64,000 bases of DNA from the NCBI GenBank assembly GCA_024398055.1, contig CP073749.1:310001-374000 (forward strand), in the 5' to 3' direction. The notes beneath the pieces were generated by a model, which had not been told where the DNA came from, ran no database searches, and saw nothing but the letters and a program-made list of their open reading frames with translations. The stretch comes from a bacterium SCSIO 12741. Lineage in GTDB: Bacteria > Bacteroidota > Bacteroidia > Flavobacteriales_G > Salibacteraceae. The first letter of the stretch is position 1. Each line of letters starts with the position of its first letter. Made by a program: the position numbers and the translations under genes. Below, in pieces: positions 51,294-59,517 of the stretch.

Positions 51294-52735
51294 GGAATAA
51301 CTGCATTTAATTTAGTCTTGTTTAAGGTTAATCGGCCACCATCAGGGATGGAGGTTTCTAATAATATCTTTAGAGGAGTCAAGGGCTTACCAACATCTGC
51401 TGTAATTATCGTTGATTGATCATCACGCTCCAAAGTGAGGTACAGTTCACCCTTTTTTACATAAGACAGCAGGTAATTTATCAAGTAATAGATACTTAAA
51501 TCATTCTTTCCTGCATAGGTTTCTTCAAGGTTCTTATACTCAATATTTATTCGGGTTCCATTCACTCTTTCATGGGCTTTGGCCAACCACTCAACAGTTA
51601 AACGTAATCCAGAATCTCTCATACTTGCCGGCGAAATGACATCCGCAATCATGGCGAGGCTATCCGTTGCATTTTGAAGCACCTCTTGAAAATCTGAATC
51701 TTCGGGATACCTGAAACGCAGGGACAGCAATTCATTCATGATCTCATCATAAATCAATCTCGAATTTTTTTGGTCACGCTTATTTGAGTTGGTCAATATT
51801 TGCCTCAAGGAATCTTGATCTCGTTTTCTCTTCTTAACGACAAATACTGTTGCCACCAAGCCGATTATAATCAACAGAAAAAAAGTAATGACGATAAGCC
51901 AAAACCTGTTATTTTGGCGCAAACCTTGAAGGATATTAGCCTCCCAATCTTGAGAAAGAATCACAGCCTTTTCGTTAGCAGAGAATCTGGAATTCTCAAT
52001 TCGATCTCTGTTTTTTTTGTACTCAGTCGCAATAGAATAGTCTCCTGAATTATGGTAGGCGACATAAAGATTATGGTATAAGTCAGCTAACAAAAGTGAA
52101 TCGCTCAGTTTTGTACCAAGCTTTTCGGCCTTGTGTAACCAGATTTTGGCATCTTGGTACCTCGTCTGTTGATTTCTCAGGTCGCCAATGCTATGGTTAC
52201 AAATAAATTGAAGGCGAACATTTTGTTTTGATTCAGCCCATCTTGTCGCCTTTCTAATCAAAGAATCAGCTTGATCAAAATCTCCTTTTTCGGTGGCAAG
52301 AGCAGTCAGATTTATATGAGATTTAATCAATTGGACGGTATCTTTCAAAACCTCAGCTTTCTCCCTGCATCTGAAAAACACTCGCTGGGCTGAATCCAAC
52401 CTCCCCATCTGGAGAAAATGGATTCCTAAATTATTCAAGGCTAAAACCTCAAGAGAATCAGCTCTTAATGTACATGCCTCTGAAATAGACTTTCTGTAAT
52501 ACTCATTCGCTTTCTTATTAAACCCTTGAATGGAATTTATGGTACCCAAGTTTCTATAGGCATTAATTCTTCCAACAGGGTCCTCACCAGATAAAACACT
52601 ATGACAAAGTCTTGAAGCCTTAACCAGATCTCCTGAATTGATATAAATGGTTATCGAATCCAAGTGGGCTCTTGAAGTCTTGCCGAATATCAATATTAGA
52701 AGACATATTGAGAGTATTTTAACTACTGCATTCAA
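51290..52735 (-). CDS. TPR histidine-kinase-like protein, probably catalytically dead
   Basis: The 481-residue product has a signal peptide (VVKILSICLLILIFGKTSRA), about six TPRs (residues ~25-260) and a transmembrane helix (FWLIVITFFLLIIIGLVATV). It ends in a kinase-like part in which the usual (L)HDxIG H-box reads RLIYDEIMNELLSLRF, with Tyr in place of the phosphorylated His (about residue 328). The C-terminal ATPase-like region has LSIYYLINYLLSYVKKGELY in the N-box position without the usual Asn/His. It also has only ADVGKPLT where DxGxG is expected. It probably signals to its coupled regulator without phosphotransfer. Confidence 0.78.
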   Translation of the reverse strand: MNAVVKILSICLLILIFGKTSRAHLDSITIYINSGDLVKASRLCHSVLSGEDPVGRINAYRNLGTINSIQGFNKKANEYYRKSISEACTLRADSLEVLALNNLGIHFLQMGRLDSAQRVFFRCREKAEVLKDTVQLIKSHINLTALATEKGDFDQADSLIRKATRWAESKQNVRLQFICNHSIGDLRNQQTRYQDAKIWLHKAEKLGTKLSDSLLLADLYHNLYVAYHNSGDYSIATEYKKNRDRIENSRFSANEKAVILSQDWEANILQGLRQNNRFWLIVITFFLLIIIGLVATVFVVKKRKRDQDSLRQILTNSNKRDQKNSRLIYDEIMNELLSLRFRYPEDSDFQEVLQNATDSLAMIADVISPASMRDSGLRLTVEWLAKAHERVNGTRINIEYKNLEETYAGKNDLSIYYLINYLLSYVKKGELYLTLERDDQSTIITADVGKPLTPLKILLETSIPDGGRLTLNKTKLNAVIP

Positions 52736-52739
52736 AAGA

Positions 52740-53030
52740 TCATGAATAGGCTACCACCCTACGCCCTCTTACCTTTCCACCACTTGTTACCAAAATCAAT
52801 AGTTCATTTTCCCCAGAGGCACGATCTGTAATTTCATGATTAATCAAAACTGTTGGACTAGTCTGCGATGCATCAGGTATCCTATCGAAGGATACTTTCC
52901 CTTCAGGACTACCTGGTGTTCGGGTCTGAAACTGTAAATTGAATCCTTCTCCAACATTGCACTTAAATTGTAAATCGGCATCGGTTGAACCATTAGCAAC
53001 TAATGAAACATCAAAAGGGTCATAAATCAT
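52740..53030 (-). CDS. Small hypothetical protein
   Basis: The 96-residue product has no signal peptide and looks like a single small beta domain (DADLQFKCNVGEGFNLQFQT, LLILVTSGGKVRGRRVV). It ends four bases before the start of the kinase-like gene, so it is probably the first gene of the three-gene operon. It may sense or modulate the pair, but no family was recognised. Confidence 0.55.
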   Translation of the reverse strand: MIYDPFDVSLVANGSTDADLQFKCNVGEGFNLQFQTRTPGSPEGKVSFDRIPDASQTSPTVLINHEITDRASGENELLILVTSGGKVRGRRVVAYS

Positions 53031-53104
53031 GGTAATTGTTTAAGGCCAGCAATCCTGCAATTTTAGTGAAGGCTGACGGTTTGACCCAAAGATAAATAAT
53101 ACCA

Positions 53105-53136
53105 TAAAAAGCCCCCGCCGATTCAACAGCGAGGGC
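53105..53136 (-). terminator. Terminator/attenuator-like hairpin in the leader of the degenerate signalling operon
   Basis: On the minus strand GCCCTCGC pairs with GCGGGGGC (one G-U pair) and is followed by TTTTTATGG. It lies about 75 bp upstream of the start at 53030 and is oriented to stop transcription before the operon, so it may be an attenuator. Confidence 0.5.
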
Positions 53137-53531
53137 AAAACCACCTCCTCACAAGGAGAAGGCCAACCAACCAATCTTAAAAAGAACCCCGCCAATGCGA
53201 GGTTCCATGCAACGAATGCAGAATACTCCGCAAACGTGCCAACCTTAAAACTAAACTGTCCAATAGGAGTTCAGAATGACCCTAATCCCCGAATGGCTCA
53301 TTAGTTCCAAATAAATAGTTGTTTCATCCAATATTGCCCACCTGAATGGGTAGTTTTAATTATTACAACTAATCCCGGTTCTTACTGGATATATTGGAAA
53401 TTGGTGGAAGTAAATTCGGGTAGTAAGAACCATAGTTTTTAACCTTTTTCAACTATTCTGCGTGATTTAAAAAAAAATGAGTTGAAAATTTAATAATCGG
53501 GAAGTCATTTTAATCTTAAATACCCAGAACC

Positions 53532-53563
53532 AAGAAAAACCATTGGGTCCAATGGTTTTTCTT
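53532..53563. terminator. Perfect inverted repeat, bidirectional terminator-like
   Basis: AAGAAAAACCATT and AATGGTTTTTCTT form a 13-bp perfect stem around GGGTCC with A and T tracts on the outside. It could terminate in both directions or act as a protein-binding palindrome. Confidence 0.55.
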
Positions 53564-53846
53564 CTTGCTTAACCGATTAATCCGGTATATGTGAAAAAAA
53601 TACCATTCCCAGATCAATAGCTGTGGTTTTATCGTGGTATTTAATTAAAAAAACCAATGGTTCGATGGTTTTAGCCTTTCAATTAGACCATTTAGCATCA
53701 ATTTCCAACCAAACATTGGTTTTTAACAACTTAATACGTACCAAAATCAGAATTGCTGCGTCCTAATACCAACCATAGTTTCGATCTTTCAGCAAACTCA
53801 ACGACTAAATCCACTTGCAGGTTAGTAACAACCCACGGCCTAACCC

Positions 53847-54401
53847 ATGAAGGAATTTGCCTTTGAACATTATTTTTTAATACTTCAGCTATGTCGAGAT
53901 CTCTGCAATAAAGGAACCTTGGCAAAATATCCTTCTACGTTTGATGAAATCTTCACGGCTACCCTATTTCATTTTATCAAATGCAAAAAAATTGACGTAA
54001 AAAGTCCAAAAGCTCTCATAAAAAAAGCCATTAAACAAGAAATTTTCAAGTGGAAAAGAAGACGATCTGCCAAACAAGAAGAACTACACCAAAAAGATGG
54101 AAAGTATCTCTTTAAAGAGAAAAAGCGATTTACCTATTGGACTCAATTCGATGCAGAAAAACACATAATAATTGATCAGCCTAAGGCCGAAGCCCAAATG
54201 ATGGAAGCGGTGATTATGTTCTGGCTTGGAAAATTTCCCAATTCGACCTATACAGATGTATTCCTAAGATACTATAACGGCATGTCAACTAAGGCCATTT
54301 GTCTCCATTACAGCATTGAACCCGCGTATTTTTATGTAATTATTGGAAAGGTTCGAAAATACCTAAAAGACAAGGGATTGGAGTTCTCAAAAGATTACTA
54401 A
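53847..54401 (+). CDS. Sigma-factor-like (region 4-like) protein of unknown function
   Basis: The 184-residue product is basic and helical. The C-terminal segment TDVFLRYYNGMSTKAICLHY followed by SIEPAYFYVIIGKVRKYLKD has the layout of a sigma-70 region 4 helix-turn-helix. The N-terminal part (FDEIFTATLFHFIKCKKIDV, KALIKKAIKQEIFKWKRRR) is compatible with a diverged region 2. It probably binds DNA and could control the genes that follow toward the recombinase. Assignment is tentative. Confidence 0.5.
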   Translation: MKEFAFEHYFLILQLCRDLCNKGTLAKYPSTFDEIFTATLFHFIKCKKIDVKSPKALIKKAIKQEIFKWKRRRSAKQEELHQKDGKYLFKEKKRFTYWTQFDAEKHIIIDQPKAEAQMMEAVIMFWLGKFPNSTYTDVFLRYYNGMSTKAICLHYSIEPAYFYVIIGKVRKYLKDKGLEFSKDY

Positions 54402-54509
54402 GTCTGTTAAATTCTATAATTATTTCGTTTTCTGATTTAGGTTTTTCCTTTTTCTGACTACCTCCAAATGTAGGGGCATATTTCCCTATGTGACTTAATC
54501 AGATTTACA

Positions 54510-55430
54510 ATGGAAGAATCGTGTTCGAATGAGTATCCTGAAAATGGAGAATGGGGAGAAGATGAATTTCAATTTCGTCCAGTAAAAAACACAAAGACCT
54601 GCAATAAATGCGGAGAAGAGAAACCCCTAAATCAATTCTCCAAAGACAGTTCCAGGGAATCTAATAACGGCTATAGCTATCGATGTAAATCTTGCGATAA
54701 GGATTATCGCACAAATAATTTTATAAGTATGAATGGTCAAGAAAAAAATCGTGAAGGAGTGTCAAATGCGAAGACTAAAGATGGGGTATCTATTCCATTG
54801 TTTCGCCCCAAGGGAAACACTGAAATTTTCCTGTATCAATTGGTCGAGCAAGGAAAAGAGAATATTCAGGAATACCAGGATAGAATAGCGCAATTAGAAG
54901 GCTATTATATTCAATATCGAGATGAGTCTGAAGAACGTATTCGAAAACTCAGAAGTAAGTTAGAGCAACGAATAAAGAAGCTAAAAAACAAAAACTTCAA
55001 TTTACGTTCAGAACTGAAGATGTTGCATGCCGAACATGAACTTGAGCAAAGACGAATTCAACAGGATCAGGATTCGGGTTTAGGAGGCATTGCCGATCGA
55101 GTATTAGGGAATGAACAGGCGTTAAACAATATTACGTCAATCGGCAAAACTCTGGTTTCTGCATGGGCATCAAAACTTTCTAATAGTTCATTGGATGGGG
55201 CTGAAAGAGAAGTGGAAGAAGTCCGAAGCAAAAGTGAATACCATGATCACTTAATGAATTGTTTATTGAAAATGGATCGCATAGAAGCTTTTGTAGTTGG
55301 CGAATATCTAAAGATGAAACACTTTGCTGATTCTGTTCAAAAAGTCAAAAGTCAAACCTCTCAAGAAAACACCCCAGGTAATGAATCGCCTGACAGAGAA
55401 GCACACAACCACTCGCAACCAAACCTTTAA
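54510..55430 (+). CDS. Zinc-ribbon and coiled-coil protein
   Basis: The 306-residue product has an N-terminal treble-clef-like zinc motif, TKTCNKCGEEKPLNQFSKDS with a second CxxC in YRCKSCDKDY (about residues 31-70), a type common in phage and mobile-element proteins. A long coiled coil follows (about 115-190: RIAQLEGYYIQYRDESEERI, RSKLEQRIKKLKNKNFNLRS), and the C-terminus is polar. Probably a nucleic-acid-associated protein of the island. Function unknown. Confidence 0.55.
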   Translation: MEESCSNEYPENGEWGEDEFQFRPVKNTKTCNKCGEEKPLNQFSKDSSRESNNGYSYRCKSCDKDYRTNNFISMNGQEKNREGVSNAKTKDGVSIPLFRPKGNTEIFLYQLVEQGKENIQEYQDRIAQLEGYYIQYRDESEERIRKLRSKLEQRIKKLKNKNFNLRSELKMLHAEHELEQRRIQQDQDSGLGGIADRVLGNEQALNNITSIGKTLVSAWASKLSNSSLDGAEREVEEVRSKSEYHDHLMNCLLKMDRIEAFVVGEYLKMKHFADSVQKVKSQTSQENTPGNESPDREAHNHSQPNL

Positions 55431-55455
55431 ATGTTAACCCAATAAACTTTGAATT

Positions 55456-55869
55456 ATGAAACTAAGAGGATATATATTCGACGAAGAAGGCTTTATTCTA
55501 ACTCGATGTGTTTTGGTTTACTATACCAAAAAAGGAAAACTGAAAATGGCAGACCTCAGGTTTACAGCATTTTTTGAAATCAAAAATGTTGATCCCAATG
55601 AGCCCGTAAAAATTGAGTTTTTGGACGACTCTGGAAAAACCCATTCTAAAGAGTTTGACGCAAATGAACTTCCCTTTATTATGGGAATAGCAGCGTCAAA
55701 AAACCAGGAAATCGTTTTTAACTATGGTCTTGCCACGCATGAAAAAACGGACCAGCTTTTTTGGCTTTTGGATTTTATCAATTGGCTGAACTACAAATAT
55801 AACGAGCCGAATACCCAAGCATCCAGGGCCTTCCACATGGCTTTTACTCTCGGGCAGACCTTTGGTTAA
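55456..55869 (+). CDS. Hypothetical protein
   Basis: The 137-residue product has no signal peptide. The N-terminal part is strand-rich (MKLRGYIFDEEGFILTRCVL, FTAFFEIKNVDPNEPVKIEF) and the C-terminal part helical (LFWLLDFINWLNYKYNEP). It is 25 bp after the zinc-ribbon gene, so probably in one operon. No family recognised. Confidence 0.5.
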   Translation: MKLRGYIFDEEGFILTRCVLVYYTKKGKLKMADLRFTAFFEIKNVDPNEPVKIEFLDDSGKTHSKEFDANELPFIMGIAASKNQEIVFNYGLATHEKTDQLFWLLDFINWLNYKYNEPNTQASRAFHMAFTLGQTFG

Positions 55870-55953
55870 CCCGTCCGATTCACCCTCACCTGCTTGAATT
55901 AAGGTAGAAGTCAAAAGGCTTTCTGCGATTGTTGAACCCAAAATGATCAAACA

Positions 55954-56133
55954 ATGATTTCATTGAAACAATCTGAAAAAACCCTTAACTCGGGTAAGGA
56001 CAAATTCTCTCCCGATCAGGTAGCACAAATCCGGGATTTCTTTTATCAAATAGCCCGAATTCAGGTTCGTGCTTATTTGGACGACCATCGAAAGAAACAG
56101 ATGGGTAAAAAATCTTCCAAAAGAGCAGCTTAA
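55954..56133 (+). CDS. Small 59-residue protein upstream of the serine recombinase
   Basis: The frame runs from ATG 55954 to TAA 56133. It encodes a short helical, strongly basic protein: MISLKQSEKTLNSGKDKFSP, then DQVAQIRDFFYQIARIQVRA, ending KKQMGKKSSKRAA. It lies 94 bp before the recombinase in the same direction. Size, charge and place fit a DNA-binding accessory factor such as a recombination directionality factor, but there is no sequence-family evidence. Confidence 0.6.
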   Translation: MISLKQSEKTLNSGKDKFSPDQVAQIRDFFYQIARIQVRAYLDDHRKKQMGKKSSKRAA

Positions 56134-56227
56134 TCAATTTTCATTTTTGTTAACTTGAGTTTGGCCCGCTTGTTGCTTCTGCCTTCGGCAGAAACTTGCG
56201 GGCTAACTGGCTTATAACTTCTAAACT

Positions 56228-57847
56228 ATGCATACCAAAAGAGTCATTTTATATTCAAGGGTAAGTACCGATGATCAATCGAATTACAGTCTCCACGACC
56301 AAGTGATTCGGCTTAGAGAACATTGCGAAGCCAAAAACTACGAGATCGTTGCTGAATTCAGTGACGATGGATACTCAGCTAGATCCTTTAACCGTCCGGA
56401 ATTCCAAAAACTCAAAAAATTTGCCCAGGCGAATAAGCGGTCTATTGATCAGTTACTCTTTGTGAATTGGAGTCGGTTTAGTCGAAATGCGGCAGACGCT
56501 TACCAAATGATGCAGGAATTCGAAAAGTATGGAATAGAAATTCAATCAGTTGAGCAACCCATTGACTTCAGCATTCCAGAAAGCGCAATTACCCTTGGAG
56601 TTTATATTTCGATGCCGCAAGCCGAAAATGCCAGACGAGCGTTGAACATACGTAAAGGAATCAGGCGAGCAAGCCTCATGGGAAGAACCACTAAATTGGC
56701 ACCTTTCGGTTACAAAAATTCCCGAGATGAAAACAACAGACCCATCGTTATTCCCCATCCTGAAAAATCAAAACTGATTTCCAAGGCATTTGAGCTCGTT
56801 GGTTCCGGCTTGTACTCCATCGTTGAGGCGCATAGAATGATGCGTCAAAAAGGATTGGATAGAAGCATTAACCAATTCCACCGAATATTGAGGCACAACT
56901 ACTATTTAGGAAAAGTCAAAGTTCCTGCTTCAAAAAATGAACCGGAGTTTTGGGTAGAGGGAATACACGAACCACTAGTGTCGGAAGACCTTTTTTACAA
57001 AACCCAAAGAGTATTGAAAGGTCTAAAACCAATAGTGGTAAAAAACAACTCCGAAATTGAAGATTCATTGTATCTGCGTGGGCACCTTAAATGTGGATAT
57101 TGTGGTAGCAATCTTACCGGTTCAGGCTCACGAGGAAAACTGGGCAAAAAATACTATTACTACCACTGTCGCAATGGATGCAAAGAGAGATTTCGAGCCG
57201 ATCTTATTCACGAAGCAATCCAAAGGTATTTCGCCTCCATCAAGTTTTGCCCTGAATCTGTGGAATTGTATAAAAAAATCTTGAAGGATGTTTTTGAAAG
57301 CACCAAGGGAAATGCCAAAAGCAAGGCTAGGGTAATACGGAAAGAAATAAAAGAGCTTTCAGAAAAGAAACAAAGGCTCCAAGATATGCTCCTAAGTGGC
57401 AAACTCGAAATTGAGGATTACAGCGAAATGAAGCAGCGAATGGACTTGGAATGCTCCATGAAAAAACAAGAATTGAAAGGGATGGAAAATACCAATTCGG
57501 ATTTAACCCGTTTACTGAATTGGTCTGTCGGCTTTGTCCAAAACCTCGACAAATACTATGATTCCGCCTCTACTGAGTTAAAAAAGAAACTCATGGTTTC
57601 GATCCTTGCCAAACCGATTGTTTTTTTCAAAAATGAAGTTCGAACCCTTGAACTTATCGCCCCTCTCAAACACATCACCCAAGTAATCAATCAATTACAA
57701 GAATCAAAAAAGGGATCAAACGACACTGATGCCATTCAATCCCTAGTAGTGGAGTCGGCGGGATTCGAACCCGCGTCCAAACATGGAACAATCCAGCTTT
57801 CTACATGTTTATCCTACAATTGGTTTTCGATCCGGATCAGGCCATAG
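56228..57847 (+). CDS. Large serine recombinase (integrase) of the ssrA island
   Basis: The 539-residue product has a resolvase catalytic domain: VILYSRVSTDDQSNYSLHDQ with nucleophile Ser13 in RVS, then FVNWSRFSRNAADAYQMM with the active-site Arg residues. A recombinase domain follows (KLAPFGYKNSRDENNRPIVI, FHRILRHNYYLGKVKV), then a zinc ribbon (LKCGYCGSNLTG, HCRNGCKERF, about 288-325) and a coiled coil (about 355-425). The last 28 residues, after VVESAG, are encoded by the strand opposite ssrA, so the native C-terminus appears to be replaced on integration. It most likely catalyses integration into and excision from the ssrA 3' end. Confidence 0.92.
   Translation: MHTKRVILYSRVSTDDQSNYSLHDQVIRLREHCEAKNYEIVAEFSDDGYSARSFNRPEFQKLKKFAQANKRSIDQLLFVNWSRFSRNAADAYQMMQEFEKYGIEIQSVEQPIDFSIPESAITLGVYISMPQAENARRALNIRKGIRRASLMGRTTKLAPFGYKNSRDENNRPIVIPHPEKSKLISKAFELVGSGLYSIVEAHRMMRQKGLDRSINQFHRILRHNYYLGKVKVPASKNEPEFWVEGIHEPLVSEDLFYKTQRVLKGLKPIVVKNNSEIEDSLYLRGHLKCGYCGSNLTGSGSRGKLGKKYYYYHCRNGCKERFRADLIHEAIQRYFASIKFCPESVELYKKILKDVFESTKGNAKSKARVIRKEIKELSEKKQRLQDMLLSGKLEIEDYSEMKQRMDLECSMKKQELKGMENTNSDLTRLLNWSVGFVQNLDKYYDSASTELKKKLMVSILAKPIVFFKNEVRTLELIAPLKHITQVINQLQESKKGSNDTDAIQSLVVESAGFEPASKHGTIQLSTCLSYNWFSIRIRP
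57749..57763. other. Candidate attR core at the ssrA 3' end
   Basis: GTGGAGTCGGCGGGA is identical to 28723-28737. The left flank is recombinase coding sequence and the right flank is ssrA. Positions 57750-57763 form the acceptor stem and part of the T-arm of tmRNA, a usual integration target. Confidence 0.65.
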
Positions 57848-58139
57848 GAAGCCGAATTCCGAACTTATCTTCTTAATCTTATCCTAATACCGAAGCCTTA
57901 TTAGGACCAGTTCAACCTAATGGACCTCCGGCTACACCCGTTGTTGAACGATCCAGGTGCGGGAGGTACTCGTTCCATACACCTTGTGTAGGAATTAAGC
58001 CAATTGCCTTGGGCTATTAAGCTGCGAGTGCATAGTTGTTTTCGCCAACTAAAAAGTTGCAATATCGATTACGGGAGATTCTGCCAAACCCGACATGCTT
58101 ACTCAACTCTTCATCATGCTGTCAAAACCAGTCGACCCC
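57750..58139 (-). ncRNA. ssrA: tmRNA (trans-translation RNA)
   Basis: The 5' end GGGGTCGAC and the 3' end CGACTCCA pair as a 7-bp acceptor stem with a G-U at the third pair, the alanine identity element. The T-arm reads GGACGCGGGTTCGAATCCCG. The tag-coding frame (58046 down to 58017) encodes GENNYALAA and then TAA; with the tRNA-borne Ala the tag is A-GENNYALAA, ending in the usual ALAA degradation signal. CCA is not encoded (CTA follows the discriminator A). The recombinase gene overlaps its last 98 nt on the other strand. The 390-nt length is normal. Confidence 0.96.
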
Positions 58140-58317
58140 TGAAATAAAGAACTGACGCAAAAATAGGTCTAAAAAACATTGATTTACCTGTATCTGGCTT
58201 ATAGCTTGTTAAAGCATTCATTCTGAGTCATCCATACCATCCGAGATTCAAGTAAAATTACCTATTGCCAGCCTGCTTGGAAAATCCAATCTTGCTGTTT
58301 CATTCAAACGCACCTTT

Positions 58318-59442
58318 ATGAAATCTCCCCTCCTCTACTCGGCCTTATGCCTCTTGATAATGCTTTCGGCTTGCCAGTCGGAAACGAATAAACCCAAAGA
58401 TAAACCGATCGTTGAAGCTGAACCAGAAGTGGTTTACAAATTCGCCTTCGTGGGATGCAACCGAGTCAATTACTCGGATCGGGATAACCCGGCGGCAACG
58501 AATGCCTCAACGGCAAATGTTCAGGTACTAAAACGAACACTCAACGAGATTGCGGCGGAAAAAGAAAGGCCTGATGTGTTATTCTTTCTAGGAGATTTGG
58601 TAGAAGGGCTGTCGGATACTTCAAAGCTTGACACCCAATTGCAAGCCTGGGTGGCACAATATCAGGATCCCGCCTTTAGTAACATTAGCAAAATGGGCAT
58701 AGAACTGATTGCGGTGCCGGGTAACCACGAAATGCTCTACTACAAGGAGTACCCAGGAGATTCTGTACACGACGAATGGCCACTCCAGGGAGCGACTGAT
58801 ACCTGGCTTAAACACATGAGTCGATACATGCCAAACGATCGTGATCGAATTGGAGGACCGGACAGTTTGGCGAATCGATTGACCTACTCCATTGTTCGAA
58901 ACCGAATTGGTTTTATCCTGATGAATACGGATACCTATAATGCTATTCGACCAACCGATCCAAAAGGGGATGAAGGCTTGATTCCAACCGATTGGATCAT
59001 TGCCAAAATCAAGCAATTTCAGAACGATCCCGATATTGACCACGTTTTTGTTTTGGGCCACAAGCCTTATTACGTGAGCGGTGTTCCGGAAACTGGTCAT
59101 AGAGGACTGCCCGAAGGTCCTGTACTTTGGCCCGCTATGCAAAAGCATCATGTGTTAGCCATGTTGTCCGCCCACGTTCATGATTACCAACGCATGCAAC
59201 CTCAAGACACAGGCACCTATCAGATCATTGCCGGTAACGGTGGAACGGAGGGTACTGCCACCTTCTTTGGCTATTCTATGATTCATATTCTCAGCAATGG
59301 CGAGGTAAAACTTATCTCTAAAGGAGTCGACGTAAATCCCCAACACTACTACCTGGGCATGCCTGATTCTCCCAATTCCGTTAGAGACAGTACAATACTC
59401 ACCTGGACGAAGAATACGAACCCTTATCGATCAGGAAATTAA
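58318..59442 (+). CDS. Calcineurin-like metallophosphoesterase lipoprotein (copy 2)
   Basis: The 374-residue product has a lipoprotein signal (LLYSALCLLIMLSAC). It shows the same ordered motifs as the 18.4-kb paralogue: FVGCNRV, FFLGDLV (about 91), VPGNHEML (about 134), VLGHKPYYV (about 246) and SAHVHDYQR (about 285), the intact GHxH-type metal site. The two proteins align along their whole length, including HMSRYMPNDRD and ILMNTDTYN. It starts 179 bp from the ssrA 5' end, divergently. Substrate unknown. Confidence 0.88.
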   Translation: MKSPLLYSALCLLIMLSACQSETNKPKDKPIVEAEPEVVYKFAFVGCNRVNYSDRDNPAATNASTANVQVLKRTLNEIAAEKERPDVLFFLGDLVEGLSDTSKLDTQLQAWVAQYQDPAFSNISKMGIELIAVPGNHEMLYYKEYPGDSVHDEWPLQGATDTWLKHMSRYMPNDRDRIGGPDSLANRLTYSIVRNRIGFILMNTDTYNAIRPTDPKGDEGLIPTDWIIAKIKQFQNDPDIDHVFVLGHKPYYVSGVPETGHRGLPEGPVLWPAMQKHHVLAMLSAHVHDYQRMQPQDTGTYQIIAGNGGTEGTATFFGYSMIHILSNGEVKLISKGVDVNPQHYYLGMPDSPNSVRDSTILTWTKNTNPYRSGN

Positions 59443-59517
59443 TTCGCTCTTTTTGATCGTACAAGGCCTTTTGCCAATCGCTTGAATAGGCTATTTTTGC
59501 CGGCAAATTTGGAACCC

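Larger units (their letters stand above)
53031..53846. other. Long non-coding region with multiple hairpins
   Basis: This 816-bp divergent gap has no credible gene. It holds a minus-strand terminator-like hairpin (53105-53136), a hairpin GAACCCCGCCAATGCGAGGTTC (53184-53205) and a perfect 13-bp inverted repeat (53532-53563). It also has a weaker AACCAATGGTTCGATGGTT-type hairpin near 53655. AACCA(T/A)TGG words recur several times between 53.5 and 53.73 kb. Candidate roles are attenuation of the minus-strand operon or operator sites. Confidence 0.5.

Noticed and set aside
57749-57790. A tRNA gene read in reverse (GATTCGAACCC motif)
   Set aside because: The T-arm belongs to ssrA: the acceptor stem closes 390 nt away and the tag GENNYALAA is encoded in between.
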